Positions 17,709 through 26,901 are shown, counted from the stretch's first letter. The stretch is 64,000 nt of DNA from Streptomyces coffeae (GCF_016741875.1 NZ_JAERRF010000018.1:62001-126000); one strand, 5' to 3'. Numbers and translations are program-made. Notes: generated from the letters alone by a model not told the origin.

Positions 17709-18670
17709 CGCGGCACCGGTACCCGGCTGAGGATCCGGCGGATGACGTCCTCGGAGGTGACCTGGTCCCAGACGGCGCGCTCGGTCAGCACCAGACGGTG
17801 GGCCAGGACCGGTACGGCGAGTGCGCGGACCTGGTCCGGGAGGACACCCTGAAGGCCCTCGGCCGCGGCGGACACCCGCGCGGCACGCAGCAGGGCGAGT
17901 CCGGCGCGGGTGCTGGCGCCGAGCCTGATCTCCTCGCGGTGTGCGGGCGACCGTGTCTCCTGGAGCAGGGCGGCGATGTAGTCGTTGACCGAGCCGTCGA
18001 CCCTGACCCGCCGTGCGGTCTCGATCATGCCGCGCAGGGACTCCCGGTCCAGCACGGTGCCGATGGTGGCCTCGGGGCTCAGTGTGGTGGCCTCCCGGGC
18101 CAGGATCTCGCTCTCGACCCGGGCGTCGGGGGGTCCGATGCTGACGCGCATCAGAAAGCGGTCGAGCTGTGCCTCGGGGAGGGGGTAGGTCCCTTCGAAG
18201 TCGATGGGGTTCTGGGTGGCCACCACCATGAACGGACGTGGTACGGGGCGGGTTTCACCGGCCACCGAGACCTGGCGTTCCTCCATCACCTCCAGCAGTG
18301 CCGCCTGTGCCTTGGGCGAGGCCCGGTTGACCTCGTCGCAGATGACGATGTGGGCGAAGACCGGGCCGGGCTGGAAGGTGAATGCCCCCCGCTCCAGGAC
18401 CTGTACTCCGGTGATGTCCGACGGCAGCAGATCGGGGGTGAACTGGATCCGGCCGCTGGTCACTCCGAAGGCCGCCGCCAGGGCCCTGGCCAACGATGTC
18501 TTGCCCACCCCTGGCACATCCTCGATGAGCAGGTGGCCCTCCGCCATGAGACAGATGAGCGCCAGGCGGATGGCCTCGCGCTTACCGCGCAGCACCTCGC
18601 CCACGGCCTCCGCCACCGTGTCGAACCGGATCCGCAGGCCGTCGAAGTCCTCCTGGGCAGGGCGCTGCAT
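17705..18670 (-). CDS. MoxR-family AAA+ ATPase
   Basis: 321-aa AAA+ ATPase. Walker A is DVPGVGKT (51-58), Walker B VICDEVNR (Asp112, Glu113), sensor 1 VATQNPID, with the arginine-finger region LPEAQLDRFLMR and sensor 2 GASTRAGLAL. MoxR proteins act as chaperones with vWA-containing partners, here DUF58, in maturing metal enzymes, stress responses and, in some gene neighbourhoods, conflict systems. Start at the ATG forming a TGATG with the stop of the upstream propeller gene, with GGAAGG 7 nt before it. Confidence 0.95.
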   Translation of the reverse strand: MQRPAQEDFDGLRIRFDTVAEAVGEVLRGKREAIRLALICLMAEGHLLIEDVPGVGKTSLARALAAAFGVTSGRIQFTPDLLPSDITGVQVLERGAFTFQPGPVFAHIVICDEVNRASPKAQAALLEVMEERQVSVAGETRPVPRPFMVVATQNPIDFEGTYPLPEAQLDRFLMRVSIGPPDARVESEILAREATTLSPEATIGTVLDRESLRGMIETARRVRVDGSVNDYIAALLQETRSPAHREEIRLGASTRAGLALLRAARVSAAAEGLQGVLPDQVRALAVPVLAHRLVLTERAVWDQVTSEDVIRRILSRVPVPR

Positions 18671-20967
18671 CAGCCAACCTTCCACAGTTGTACGGAGTCA
18701 TCGCTTCCGACGGCGAGCAGGTGGCCGTCGGGGCTGAAGTCGAGTGCGGAGATGTCCTCGGAACGGCTGCCGGGCAAGGTGACGGGCCGTCGTACCGAGC
18801 CGTCTCCGGAGACCTGCCAGAGCGTCACCTTGCCGTTCCCGTCGCCCAGGGCGAGCATCGTGCCGTCGGGGCTGAACGCCGTAGCGGTGACGGTCCGGGC
18901 GGTGTTCCGTACGGGATGTTCGCGCGGGTGTGCCGGGTCGGTGACATCCCACAGGGAGATCTCGGTCGTGGTCCCCGGACCGGCCATCAGACGGCCGTCG
19001 GCGGTGAACCGGGGCGGCGCTCCGGTTCGCACCGTCCAGGAGACGGACTGCGCATGCGCGAGATCGGTGAGGTCGAGGAAGTGCAGGACCCTCACGCCCT
19101 GTCCGGACACGTCCCAGACCCGTACGGCCAGCAGCGGGGCGGTCGGGCTGAACTCGACCCCGTGGATGAAGGAGCCTTCTCCTCCGATGCTGCGCCCGTA
19201 GTCGATTTCAGGAAGGTCGGAGTGATCCGACGTGTCACCGATCTTCAGCTGGCTGGCCTGATCGAAGCGCACATAGGAGGGATAGGCCATGAGGGTCGCG
19301 TCGGGATTGACAGCCAGGACGTTCATGGACGGCGGGACGTTTTCCAGATAGCGCCAGCGATGTTCTTCCCGTGGATTCTTCGGATCTCCGATGTCGTAGA
19401 TGCCGACTCCGCCGCTCCCGGTGACGAACATCTTCCGCCGGTCACGGGGGAAGACGAAGCCGTGGGTCTCGGAGGCTCCCAACGGCTGGAAGCGGCTCAG
19501 ACGGCGATGTTCCGACGGCTTCTCCATCGACCACAAGGTGATCGTCGAGCGGTCGCCTCCCAGCACGGCCAGTGCGTTTCCGTCGGGTGAGAATCGGCCC
19601 CAGCTGCCGCCGGAGTAGGTGGTGAGCAGGGACGGGAAGGTCTGCTCGTCCCCATCGGTGGGAGGGGGTGAGGTCGCGTCCGACGGCTTCGGCTTCGCCG
19701 TCGGCCCGGTGGTGGCCGAGGGCGTGGGCCTGGCCGACCGTTCGGGCCGAGGACTGCTGGAGGCGTGGTCGGGTGAGGGTGCGGGGGCGGCGGGCGTCGA
19801 GGGTGTGGGGGACGGATGGCCGCCGGAGCGCCGCATCGGCGGATACTTGCGGAAGACGGTGGGTGCGCGCCCACCGGCCACCATCGCCGACGGACCCTGG
19901 GGGTCGTTGGCCCAGACGAAGCCGCCGCGCCGGAACACCCGGAGCATCGGCGCACGGCCGTGGGACACCGTGACGGGAGTCAGGCTCTTGTGCGTGGCGC
20001 GGTCATAGCGCAGCATCCGGCCGGTGCTCCGGTCCGGCACCCATACCTGCCCGCGGTCCTCCACCGGTGTCCCGAACTGGTGCGGTGCCCCGGCGACGAG
20101 GTTCGCGCGGTCGAGCGTCCGTCCAGTGCCGAGGTCCACGGTCAGCAGGTCGTTGGACGGCGTGATGACCAGGTGAAGCCGGTTCCGTGGCCCGACGGCC
20201 GCGGCAGCCACGCGCTGCCGGGAGGCCGTGTCGAGTGGAAGCTGCATCTCGGAGGGCTGCCGGTGCCCCCCGGCGGTGTGCAGAACGGTGAGCGTCGAGG
20301 CGGTGCGGTCGATGACGACCACCCGTCCGTCCCCACTGGTGAGCAGCACGTCATGGCGTGGCTCGCCCCGGAGGACGGTCCGCGCGGACTCGCCCCGGAC
20401 GCGTACCGTCCGGCCGCTGGCGAGCAGTTGCACCCATAAGCCTCCCGTACCGTCGGGCACCACCGCGCTGATCGGTGAGTGGAAATCCACCGTCCTTCCG
20501 GACATCCCGAGTGCCGGGGGCCTGACCGGGATCACCTTGCCCGCGGAGGGATGCACCTCGTAGGCGGCACGGCCCGACAGCTCGATGCGCGCGTCCTCCG
20601 CATCGAACCGACGCGTACCGACGACCTTCATCCGGGTGGTGTCCAGCACGAAGCCACGCGCCCCGTCCTTCGGGCTCGACGAGGCGTTGGCCACCACGAC
20701 GAACCCGGGGCCCTCATGGGTGTCGATCCTCGGCGCCGCCCGGGTGTCCGGTACGGGCACCTGGGCGGACGGGGCGGCGGCTTCCCCGCTGACGGCGGTG
20801 AGCAGTCCCGGCTTCGTACTCACCAACCAGGCCGTGCCGGGGTCGAGTTCCAGCCGGGCGGGCCGTCGCGGTTCCGCGTTCATCAGCGTGACCCAGACGA
20901 CCGCGGCACAGAAACACGCCACAGCGGCATGAATACGGCGATACCGGATGCGTAAGGCTACTTTCAC
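18670..20967 (-). CDS. Membrane-anchored beta-propeller (WD40) protein
   Basis: 765-aa protein and first gene of the operon. A short basic N-terminus (RIRYRR) and one hydrophobic helix (about residues 11-29) form a signal anchor with the bulk predicted outside. An N-terminal propeller-like region (about 40-400) is joined by a Pro/Ser/Thr linker (about 405-470) to a C-terminal WD40-type propeller with SPDGN, SPDGT and SPDGH units. No catalytic motif. It probably senses or binds an extracellular partner. The GTG at 20967 has an AGGGGG tract 7 nt upstream. Codon 5 is TTA (bases 20955-20953), a rare codon read by the bldA tRNA in Streptomyces. Confidence 0.83.
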   Translation of the reverse strand: MKVALRIRYRRIHAAVACFCAAVVWVTLMNAEPRRPARLELDPGTAWLVSTKPGLLTAVSGEAAAPSAQVPVPDTRAAPRIDTHEGPGFVVVANASSSPKDGARGFVLDTTRMKVVGTRRFDAEDARIELSGRAAYEVHPSAGKVIPVRPPALGMSGRTVDFHSPISAVVPDGTGGLWVQLLASGRTVRVRGESARTVLRGEPRHDVLLTSGDGRVVVIDRTASTLTVLHTAGGHRQPSEMQLPLDTASRQRVAAAAVGPRNRLHLVITPSNDLLTVDLGTGRTLDRANLVAGAPHQFGTPVEDRGQVWVPDRSTGRMLRYDRATHKSLTPVTVSHGRAPMLRVFRRGGFVWANDPQGPSAMVAGGRAPTVFRKYPPMRRSGGHPSPTPSTPAAPAPSPDHASSSPRPERSARPTPSATTGPTAKPKPSDATSPPPTDGDEQTFPSLLTTYSGGSWGRFSPDGNALAVLGGDRSTITLWSMEKPSEHRRLSRFQPLGASETHGFVFPRDRRKMFVTGSGGVGIYDIGDPKNPREEHRWRYLENVPPSMNVLAVNPDATLMAYPSYVRFDQASQLKIGDTSDHSDLPEIDYGRSIGGEGSFIHGVEFSPTAPLLAVRVWDVSGQGVRVLHFLDLTDLAHAQSVSWTVRTGAPPRFTADGRLMAGPGTTTEISLWDVTDPAHPREHPVRNTARTVTATAFSPDGTMLALGDGNGKVTLWQVSGDGSVRRPVTLPGSRSEDISALDFSPDGHLLAVGSDDSVQLWKVG

Positions 20968-21503
20968 CCGCGTCCCCCTGCCCCCTCGCGACCGCCGATC
21001 CCATACGGCCGCGCGTCGCAACGTGATTTCCCGACAGGGTTCGCCGCCAAACCACCACGCGATTCGGGCAGGTGGAAGCCGCCCCTCTCATCGATCGACG
21101 GCAAGGAACAAGCCGTTGGGGCGAGTCATGCCGGGGTTCAATGCGTCATGGAAACGCACTGCGGGACAGACTTTCGAACGGTGTCAGGACGGAGCCTTCC
21201 GGCCGACGGCGGGCATCCGCGTCAGCCGGAAGGCCCCTGTGCCGACGCGGCCACGGAGGCAGTGGCCGGCCGTTCGTCGGCACGCTGCGCGGCAAGCCCT
21301 GCCGGGGGCTGTGCTTGCCGCGGAGAGGGGTGTTCTCCTCCGGGGTCACCGGGTGGTCTCCACCGCCCGACGCGCCCTGTCGCGCACGCGGGCACGAGGA
21401 TCGTGCCATCGCGCCCTGTGCGATACATCCGTCAGCTGACGTAGGCATGCGGGAGCGCGGCGAGGAATCCGCTCCGGGATCGGGCACGCACACCTGACGC
21501 CCA
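20968..21503. other. 536-nt region upstream of the propeller-MoxR operon
   Basis: No convincing gene: the frames here lack family motifs and a coherent start. It must hold the promoter of the minus-strand operon and the 3' end of the LuxR transcript. The one clear structure is the nested hairpin at 21239-21283. Confidence 0.6.
21239..21283. terminator. Long nested hairpin
   Basis: Outer 9-bp stem GTGCCGACG / CGTCGGCAC enclosing an inner 7-bp stem CGGCCAC / GTGGCCG with a 7-nt loop and a 6-nt bulge on the 3' side: 16 paired bases in all. Placed between the LuxR stop and the operon start, it is most simply the LuxR terminator, but it is 220 nt past that stop and could instead be a leader or small-RNA structure. 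Confidence 0.6.
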
Positions 21504-23474
21504 TCATTCCTTCCCACCCGAGGAGCGGTTCTGGTGCCGGCGCTGAATGACGGCGGCGGCCAGTTCCACGCGCGAGGTCATGGCGAGCTTGCGCAGGATG
21601 TTCGACACATGGGTGCTGACGGTGCGCGGTGAGACGCACATACGGGTGGCTATGTCGGGATTGGAGTCCCCTGCCGCCACCTGTTCGACGACCCGGAGTT
21701 CGGTGATGGTGAGCGCCTCCCAGCCGTAACGCGCGCCATTGCGCGGCCCCCGTCTGCCGCGGTGGACGTCGACGGCGCGCAGCCGGGAGGTGGCGCGGGC
21801 GATGTCCCAGCGGGCGTCCAGCTGTGCGTAGATCCCCAGTGCCTGGTCGAGCAGGGTTCTGGCCTGCGCGGGCCGACGACGGGCCAGGAGCTCCGCCGCG
21901 TCGGTGAGGGTGTGCGCTTCGCTCAGCGGTCTGGGCGCCGTACGGTAGCGGTCGGCCGCTCGCAGCAGCAACTCGGGGTCCCGGGTCAGCAGCCCTTGGC
22001 AGCGGTAGGCGTCGCCGTGGTGGGCTGGTCCCGCGCCGCGACCGGCCCTGGCACGGGACGCGGCGGCGTACCGCCGTGCGCGTCTCCGATCGCCGTGGGC
22101 CAGGGCCAGCCGGACCAGATCGGGGGCCAGCGGGCCGAGGACGAGGCGGCCGGGCACATCGCCGATGCCGTGGTCGAAGGCGTCCGTGAGCCTGCGGTAG
22201 GCCCGTTCGGCATCCCCCCGCGCCTCGTCGAGAAGCGCCTCGGCGCACACCGGCAGATACGCGTAGTACCAGGCGATGACGGTGGTCTCGGACGCCCCCG
22301 CCGCGGGGGCATCAGGAGCCGCCGCGGTGATCCGCTGCCCTCGGTGCACGGCGATCAGGCCCGCGATCGCACGCAGCGCCCGGCTCAGGGCGTCGTGTTC
22401 ACCGCGGCCGAGCCCGGCTTCGACATCGGCGAGAGCATCGTCCCAGCGTCCGGAGTGGAAGGCCAGGAGAGCGCTGGTCAGGTGGTGCCAGGGCAGGAAG
22501 ACACCGCCGATGCGCCGGCTCTCGTCGTGGACGGCGGTGAGCGCGTGCCGGGCGTCATGGCCGCGGTCGAGGGCGGTACATCCGTTGGCCAGGGTGAGTT
22601 GCAGTGCGATGTGCTGCGCGGGACGGTGCGCGGGCGACGCGAGTCGGACCGCGTACCGGGCCAGGTCCAGCGCCTCGGTGCCGGGCGCTTCCAGAAAGCC
22701 TCGGGCGGCCAGCACATGCAGGGCGTCGGCCAGGGCGGGTCCATCCCGGTTCGCCGTTGCCGTGTGCCGGGTGGCCGCGGCGACCGCCCAGGCTTCCGGC
22801 AATCTGCCCAGGGCGAGCAGACACACCGCCGCGAAGGCCCGGAACCGGACGGCCTCGGCCGCCGCCACGCCCTCGCGGCCGTACGCGGCGCGGCACTCCG
22901 CCAGTGCCACTTCGGCCCGGCCGCGCCCGCAGGCGGCCTGGACGAGGATCCAGCGCAGGGGCCACTCCCACGCCGTGGCGCCGGGGCCGAGCAGTGCGCA
23001 TCGTGCCGTCTCCTCGGCTTCCGCGAGCTGGCCGGCCACTTCTGCGAGCGCGGGTGGTGGGCAGTCGGTGAGGGCTTCCACAGTGCCGTTGCGCACCTCG
23101 AGCGCCTCCTCGCGCCGGAGGGCGGTGACCAGTTCCGTGAGGTAGAGCGGGTTTCCCGACGCTCCCTCGGCCATCGCCCGCAGCCGCGGGCCCGGCTCAC
23201 CGCCGCACAGGCCGGTCAGCACGGCGAGGACAGCGGACGGGGGCAGTGGCCCCGGCTCCAGTACGGTGCGGCTGCCGAGCGCAGGGGGCCGGGTGAGCCC
23301 GTCGACGTCGTGTCCGTGGCCCCCGGCCTCGCCCCGGATGAACACCGCCCGCCCGTTGCCCGTGGCGGCCGAGGCGGCCAGCCTCGCCAGCTCCGCGCAT
23401 TCGGCCTCGCGGCCGACGAGGGGAGGAGGCGTGAGGGATGCCGTTTTCCCGCTTGCGGGCGGTGCGGGGAACAT
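21504..23474 (-). CDS. LuxR (LAL-type) regulator with eroded ATPase
   Basis: About 656-aa regulator ending in a clear LuxR HTH (LTITELRVVEQVAAGDSNPDI and SPRTVSTHVSNILRKL). The N-terminus starts like a large ATP-binding LuxR protein (PPLVGREAECAELARL, then RGEAG), but the P-loop GIGKT is absent and the sequence jumps to the end of the AAA domain (EGASGNPLYLTELVTALRR). A shortened helical repeat middle follows. The family usually exceeds 850 aa, so roughly 200 residues are missing with the frame kept. It probably still binds DNA but cannot hydrolyse ATP normally. The start is uncertain: ATG at 23546 or 23570 is possible, but codon use weakens upstream of 23474 and none has a good ribosome site. 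Confidence 0.75.
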   Translation of the reverse strand: MFPAPPASGKTASLTPPPLVGREAECAELARLAASAATGNGRAVFIRGEAGGHGHDVDGLTRPPALGSRTVLEPGPLPPSAVLAVLTGLCGGEPGPRLRAMAEGASGNPLYLTELVTALRREEALEVRNGTVEALTDCPPPALAEVAGQLAEAEETARCALLGPGATAWEWPLRWILVQAACGRGRAEVALAECRAAYGREGVAAAEAVRFRAFAAVCLLALGRLPEAWAVAAATRHTATANRDGPALADALHVLAARGFLEAPGTEALDLARYAVRLASPAHRPAQHIALQLTLANGCTALDRGHDARHALTAVHDESRRIGGVFLPWHHLTSALLAFHSGRWDDALADVEAGLGRGEHDALSRALRAIAGLIAVHRGQRITAAAPDAPAAGASETTVIAWYYAYLPVCAEALLDEARGDAERAYRRLTDAFDHGIGDVPGRLVLGPLAPDLVRLALAHGDRRRARRYAAASRARAGRGAGPAHHGDAYRCQGLLTRDPELLLRAADRYRTAPRPLSEAHTLTDAAELLARRRPAQARTLLDQALGIYAQLDARWDIARATSRLRAVDVHRGRRGPRNGARYGWEALTITELRVVEQVAAGDSNPDIATRMCVSPRTVSTHVSNILRKLAMTSRVELAAAVIQRRHQNRSSGGKE

Positions 23475-23940
23475 GGCGGTGAGGGCACGGCGAGCGGGAG
23501 TATCACGTTGTACGAAGCGTGGAGTGGGAGTCGTCCAAGCGTCCATGCTCGCACGGTTGACCGGCCACATCATGAGCCCTGCATGGGGAGATGATGAATA
23601 CGTAACAATGCCACGAGCGAGCCGGCGCGGGGGCCACTCGTCGTGCTCCACAGGTGTCCTGCGCACCGTCGGACGGCGTTCTCGTGGGCCGCTGCCGGCA
23701 GCACGAGGCCGCCGACGATGGTCCCCATGGTTGGCGGAGATCGACACGGCGCCCCCTACCGTCTGATCACGGGGTCCCGAGTCCACGTCGGAAGCGGAAT
23801 CGGGACGGTGACGGCCACCGCTGTCAAGCGCCATCGGCAGCATCTCAGCATGCGGATGGCCTCCCGCCGCGAAGATATGCGTGGGATAACGATCTCCGCA
23901 GATCGCTTGCCCTGCGCCCCAGCGCTCATAGCCTTCGATC
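23475..23940. other. Divergent intergenic region, 466 nt
   Basis: Separates the LuxR gene (minus) from the hypothetical gene (plus). No gene is supported. A small perfect palindrome CGATCT-CCGC-AGATCG sits at 23890-23905, about 35 nt before the plus-strand start, and could be an operator; nothing else stands out. Confidence 0.5.
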
Positions 23941-24891
23941 ATGTCAATGTTTTCCCTTCGCCGTACTGGAGCACGCCTCACTCCTGAACTCGACGACGGG
24001 GAGCTGGCCAAGCTGATGAAGATGCTGCGTGACTCGAGCGCATGGGGCACCATCGGCGCGGCAGAGCTGGGCGCGGCTCGTGTGGGCGGCGTTCTGAAGC
24101 GCAACCCGGGCGACTGGGACCGCCGGGCCCACCGGGTCTCGGTGCTGGCCCATGCCCTGTCGGACTCCAGCCTCCCGTCCGAGTGGGCCGCTCGTGAGCC
24201 GAACAACCCCGATGCGCTGGTGCTCCACACCTGGGTCCAGCTCGTCCGTGGCCGCTGGCAGGGAGGACTGCCCGACGCCGCCGCGGTGGTCGAAGAATGC
24301 CACCGTGCCGCCGAACTCAACCAGCACGACCCCACGCCGTGGGTGGTGCTGCTGGGCGTCTACCGCTTGGAGCGCTACCCGCGCAACGACGTGTTCGCGC
24401 TGTGGCAGGAACTACTGGCGCGCGATCGGTGGCATCGCGAAGCCCATCTGAGCATGTTGGACTTCCTCTCGCCTGACGAGGGCGGCTCCCATATGCACGT
24501 TCTCGAATTCATCGACGGGATGCGCGCCCAGATGCCGGCGAACGCGCCGTGTGCCGTGGTGGAGCTGACCGCACATGTCATGCAATATCACACCGTGCTG
24601 GACAGGGGCGGAATGGAGGCACTCCTCGCCCGCAACCACTGGGCCAACCCTTCGGTCTCCCAGGCGCTGGACCGGGCCTACGACACCTGGCAGAAGCCGG
24701 GATTCTTCCATCACGCCGCGGCCCTCGCCGATCTGAACCTCCTGGCGTACGCCCTCATCACCGCCAACCGGAAGGACGACGCCACCCAGATCTTCCGGCT
24801 GCTGAAAGGGCGCGTGACCTCCTGGCCGTGGCGGCGGGACGGGAACCCGGTGGGCGAGTTCCGGCGGTGGCAAGACCGTCTGGGGGTCTGA
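23941..24891 (+). CDS. Hypothetical helical protein (TPR-like)
   Basis: 316-aa soluble protein that I do not recognise beyond its type. Predicted all-alpha with repeat-like pairs of helices (DALVLHTWVQLVRGRWQ, DPTPWVVLLGVYRLE, HREAHLSMLDFL), which suggests a TPR/SEL1-like scaffold. No membrane segment, Cys cluster or enzymatic motif. Codon use is typical of the genome and it is divergent from the LuxR gene. It is followed by a convergent VOC gene, with an imperfect GC-rich hairpin just past its stop. Similar single-copy proteins occur in streptomycetes, but no function is known to me. Confidence 0.78.
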   Translation: MSMFSLRRTGARLTPELDDGELAKLMKMLRDSSAWGTIGAAELGAARVGGVLKRNPGDWDRRAHRVSVLAHALSDSSLPSEWAAREPNNPDALVLHTWVQLVRGRWQGGLPDAAAVVEECHRAAELNQHDPTPWVVLLGVYRLERYPRNDVFALWQELLARDRWHREAHLSMLDFLSPDEGGSHMHVLEFIDGMRAQMPANAPCAVVELTAHVMQYHTVLDRGGMEALLARNHWANPSVSQALDRAYDTWQKPGFFHHAAALADLNLLAYALITANRKDDATQIFRLLKGRVTSWPWRRDGNPVGEFRRWQDRLGV

Positions 24892-25002
24892 CGAAGGGGA
24901 GCCGCGGACTCATTGCGGCCCCACTCCCCCGAACACCGGCCATTTCCTGGTTGGTTCGCCGACCTCGGCCACGTTCGCGCCGCGATACCTCCCGGTCGCT
25001 TC

Positions 25003-25428
25003 TCAGGGCCGGATATAGGGCCGGGTCATGATCTCCATGTTGTGGCCGTCCGGGTCGTCGAAGTACGCGCCGCGACCACCGAAGAGGGTGTTGATCCGCC
25101 CGGGTTCGGTGTGGCTCGGGTCGGCGTAGTAGGTGGTACCGGCCGCCTCCAACCGGGCGATCATGTCGTCGAACTGCTCGTCGGGCACCAGGAACGCGTA
25201 GTGCTGCGACTGGACGGGCTCATCGCTCTTCTCGTAGTAGTCGAGGGTGACCCCGTTGCCGAGGTCGATGGGCAGGAACGGCCCGAACGGGGCGCCGACT
25301 TCGAGGCCCAGGATCGTGGCGATGAACTCGGCCGACCGCTGCCTGTTCCGGGCGAAGACCGCGGTGTGGTTCAACTGGACGGCGGTGGTGGCGGAGGATT
25401 GCGGCTGGTCCTGCTGATTGAGCGTCAT
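25003..25428 (-). CDS. VOC-family (glyoxalase/bleomycin-resistance) protein
   Basis: 141-aa vicinal-oxygen-chelate protein with two paired beta-alpha-beta-beta-beta motifs. LNHTAVFARN gives the first metal His, HYAFLV the second half, and GAYFDDPDGHNMEIMTRP is the classic C-terminal strand with the Glu ligand. Members are dioxygenases, isomerases or drug-binding proteins; the substrate is not predictable. The ATG at 25428 begins MTLNQQD; a GGAG lies 11 nt upstream. Confidence 0.87.
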   Translation of the reverse strand: MTLNQQDQPQSSATTAVQLNHTAVFARNRQRSAEFIATILGLEVGAPFGPFLPIDLGNGVTLDYYEKSDEPVQSQHYAFLVPDEQFDDMIARLEAAGTTYYADPSHTEPGRINTLFGGRGAYFDDPDGHNMEIMTRPYIRP

Positions 25429-25646
25429 CAGTGAGTCTTCTCCGGGTGACTTGGGGTTCCACATGGAAACGGAGGCACCGTGCGCGGCGCCCGGGTCATA
25501 GACACGGAGAGGGAAGGCGGGGCTCTGGCCCGCCTCGCGCTCACGCCGAGGCCGGGCGCCTCACTCGTGTATGGCCCATGGCCGACCCGGCAGTCACCCG
25601 ACCGACCCTAATACCCGTCGAAGGCAACGGCAATGCGTGGCCGTAC

Positions 25647-26825
25647 TTACCGCTTGGGCCAGTACCACAGAGGCTCGTCGAGGGTGCCCTGCCCGTCCAC
25701 CAGCGTCCGGCCCGCCTCCTTGACCAGTTCGATGGTGTTCACCTCGGTACGGGACCGCCCGGCGCCGTCCGCGAGTGCGGTGGCCAGCGGGCGGGAGTGC
25801 GTGACCACCACGATCTGGGTCTGGTCGCATGCGGTCAGGATGAGACCGGCCAGCGCCTCGAGCAGTTCGGGGTGCAGGCTGGTCTCGGGCTCGTTGAGCA
25901 CCAGCAGATCCGGTGGGCGCGGGGTGAGCAGCGCGGCCGCCCACAGCAGAAAGCGCAGGGTGCCGTCGGAGAGCTCTTCGGCCCCCAGGGGGCGCAGCAA
26001 CCCGTGCTGGCGCAGGGCCAGTTCGAAGCGGCCACCGCGGTCCGCGACCTCCACGCGGCTGCCGGGGAACGCCGCGTCGATGGCGGTGTCGAGCGCGTCG
26101 CCGTCGCCGATCTCCCGGATGGTCTGGAGGGCCGAGGCCACGTTGGAGCCGTCGGAGGCGAGGACCGGGGAGCGGGTGCCGACCTGGGCTGCCCGGGCGG
26201 GGGCGTGGGCGTCGGTGCGTACGTGGTCGTAGAAGCGCCAGGACCGGATGTGTTCACGGACGGCGAGCACATCGGGGGCGCGCTGCGGATCGGCCAGTTC
26301 GCTGAGCATGCTGTCGTACGGGCGCACGGCCCCCTGGGTACGGTTCCACTCCCCTTGGGCGTCCCGGGTGCGCACGGCGGGGCCCGTGCGTTCCGACAGC
26401 AGGGCGGCGGGCCGCAGGACGGCACCGCTCCACACGCATTCCCGCTTGATCTCCGGATCACGGTCGAACATGGAACGGGAGGGTGTGGGGTGGCCGAAGT
26501 CGACGGCGTAGCCGAACTCGTCACCGGCGAAGCCCAGGCGGAGGCTGACCGGTTCGGTCCGGACGGTGCCCTGGATGGGGTGGAGGCCCTCCCGCACGGC
26601 CCGTGCGGAGGTCTCGGGTCCGGCCCACAGCGCGGACGGCAGTCCGCCCTCCCGGGCCAGGGCTGCGACCGCTCCCCCGCGCCCGGCGTCGGCGAGCAGG
26701 CGAAGGGCCCGGTAGAGGCTGGACTTGCCGGTGCCGTTCGCGCCGGTGACCACGGTCAGTCGTCCCAGGGGGACCACCAGTCGGCGCAGCGACCGGTAGT
26801 TCTCGACAGCGAGTGTGGTGATCAC
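25647..26825 (-). CDS. RecF/SMC-like AAA ATPase
   Basis: 392-aa ABC-type ATPase of the AAA_15/AAA_21 group (COG4637-like). It opens with the RecF-type motif LAVENYRSLRRLVVPLG, Walker A GANGTGKSS, then a short lid instead of a coiled coil, an ABC signature LSDGTLRFL, Walker B LLVLNEPETSLHP and a switch histidine in VVTHSRP. There is no Toprim domain, so it is not an OLD nuclease. Solo proteins of this type are often found near defence or regulatory genes but have no settled function. GTG start with a GGGG tract close upstream. Confidence 0.85.
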   Translation of the reverse strand: MITTLAVENYRSLRRLVVPLGRLTVVTGANGTGKSSLYRALRLLADAGRGGAVAALAREGGLPSALWAGPETSARAVREGLHPIQGTVRTEPVSLRLGFAGDEFGYAVDFGHPTPSRSMFDRDPEIKRECVWSGAVLRPAALLSERTGPAVRTRDAQGEWNRTQGAVRPYDSMLSELADPQRAPDVLAVREHIRSWRFYDHVRTDAHAPARAAQVGTRSPVLASDGSNVASALQTIREIGDGDALDTAIDAAFPGSRVEVADRGGRFELALRQHGLLRPLGAEELSDGTLRFLLWAAALLTPRPPDLLVLNEPETSLHPELLEALAGLILTACDQTQIVVVTHSRPLATALADGAGRSRTEVNTIELVKEAGRTLVDGQGTLDEPLWYWPKR

Positions 26826-26901
26826 ATCCCCAGGCTATGTCACCCCCGTACCGGCTGTTCCGGCCGGGTGCGCGGGTGCGATCCGGGCGGGGTTGGCGCG
26901 A

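Noticed and set aside
21762..23594. 610-codon plus-strand open frame opposite the LuxR gene
   Set aside because: Shadow frame without domains; the minus strand ends in an unmistakable LuxR HTH.
23475..24335. Upstream extension of the LuxR frame to about 943 codons
   Set aside because: It would lie entirely across the start of the plus-strand hypothetical gene and has poor codon use and no domain; the missing ATPase is not encoded there.
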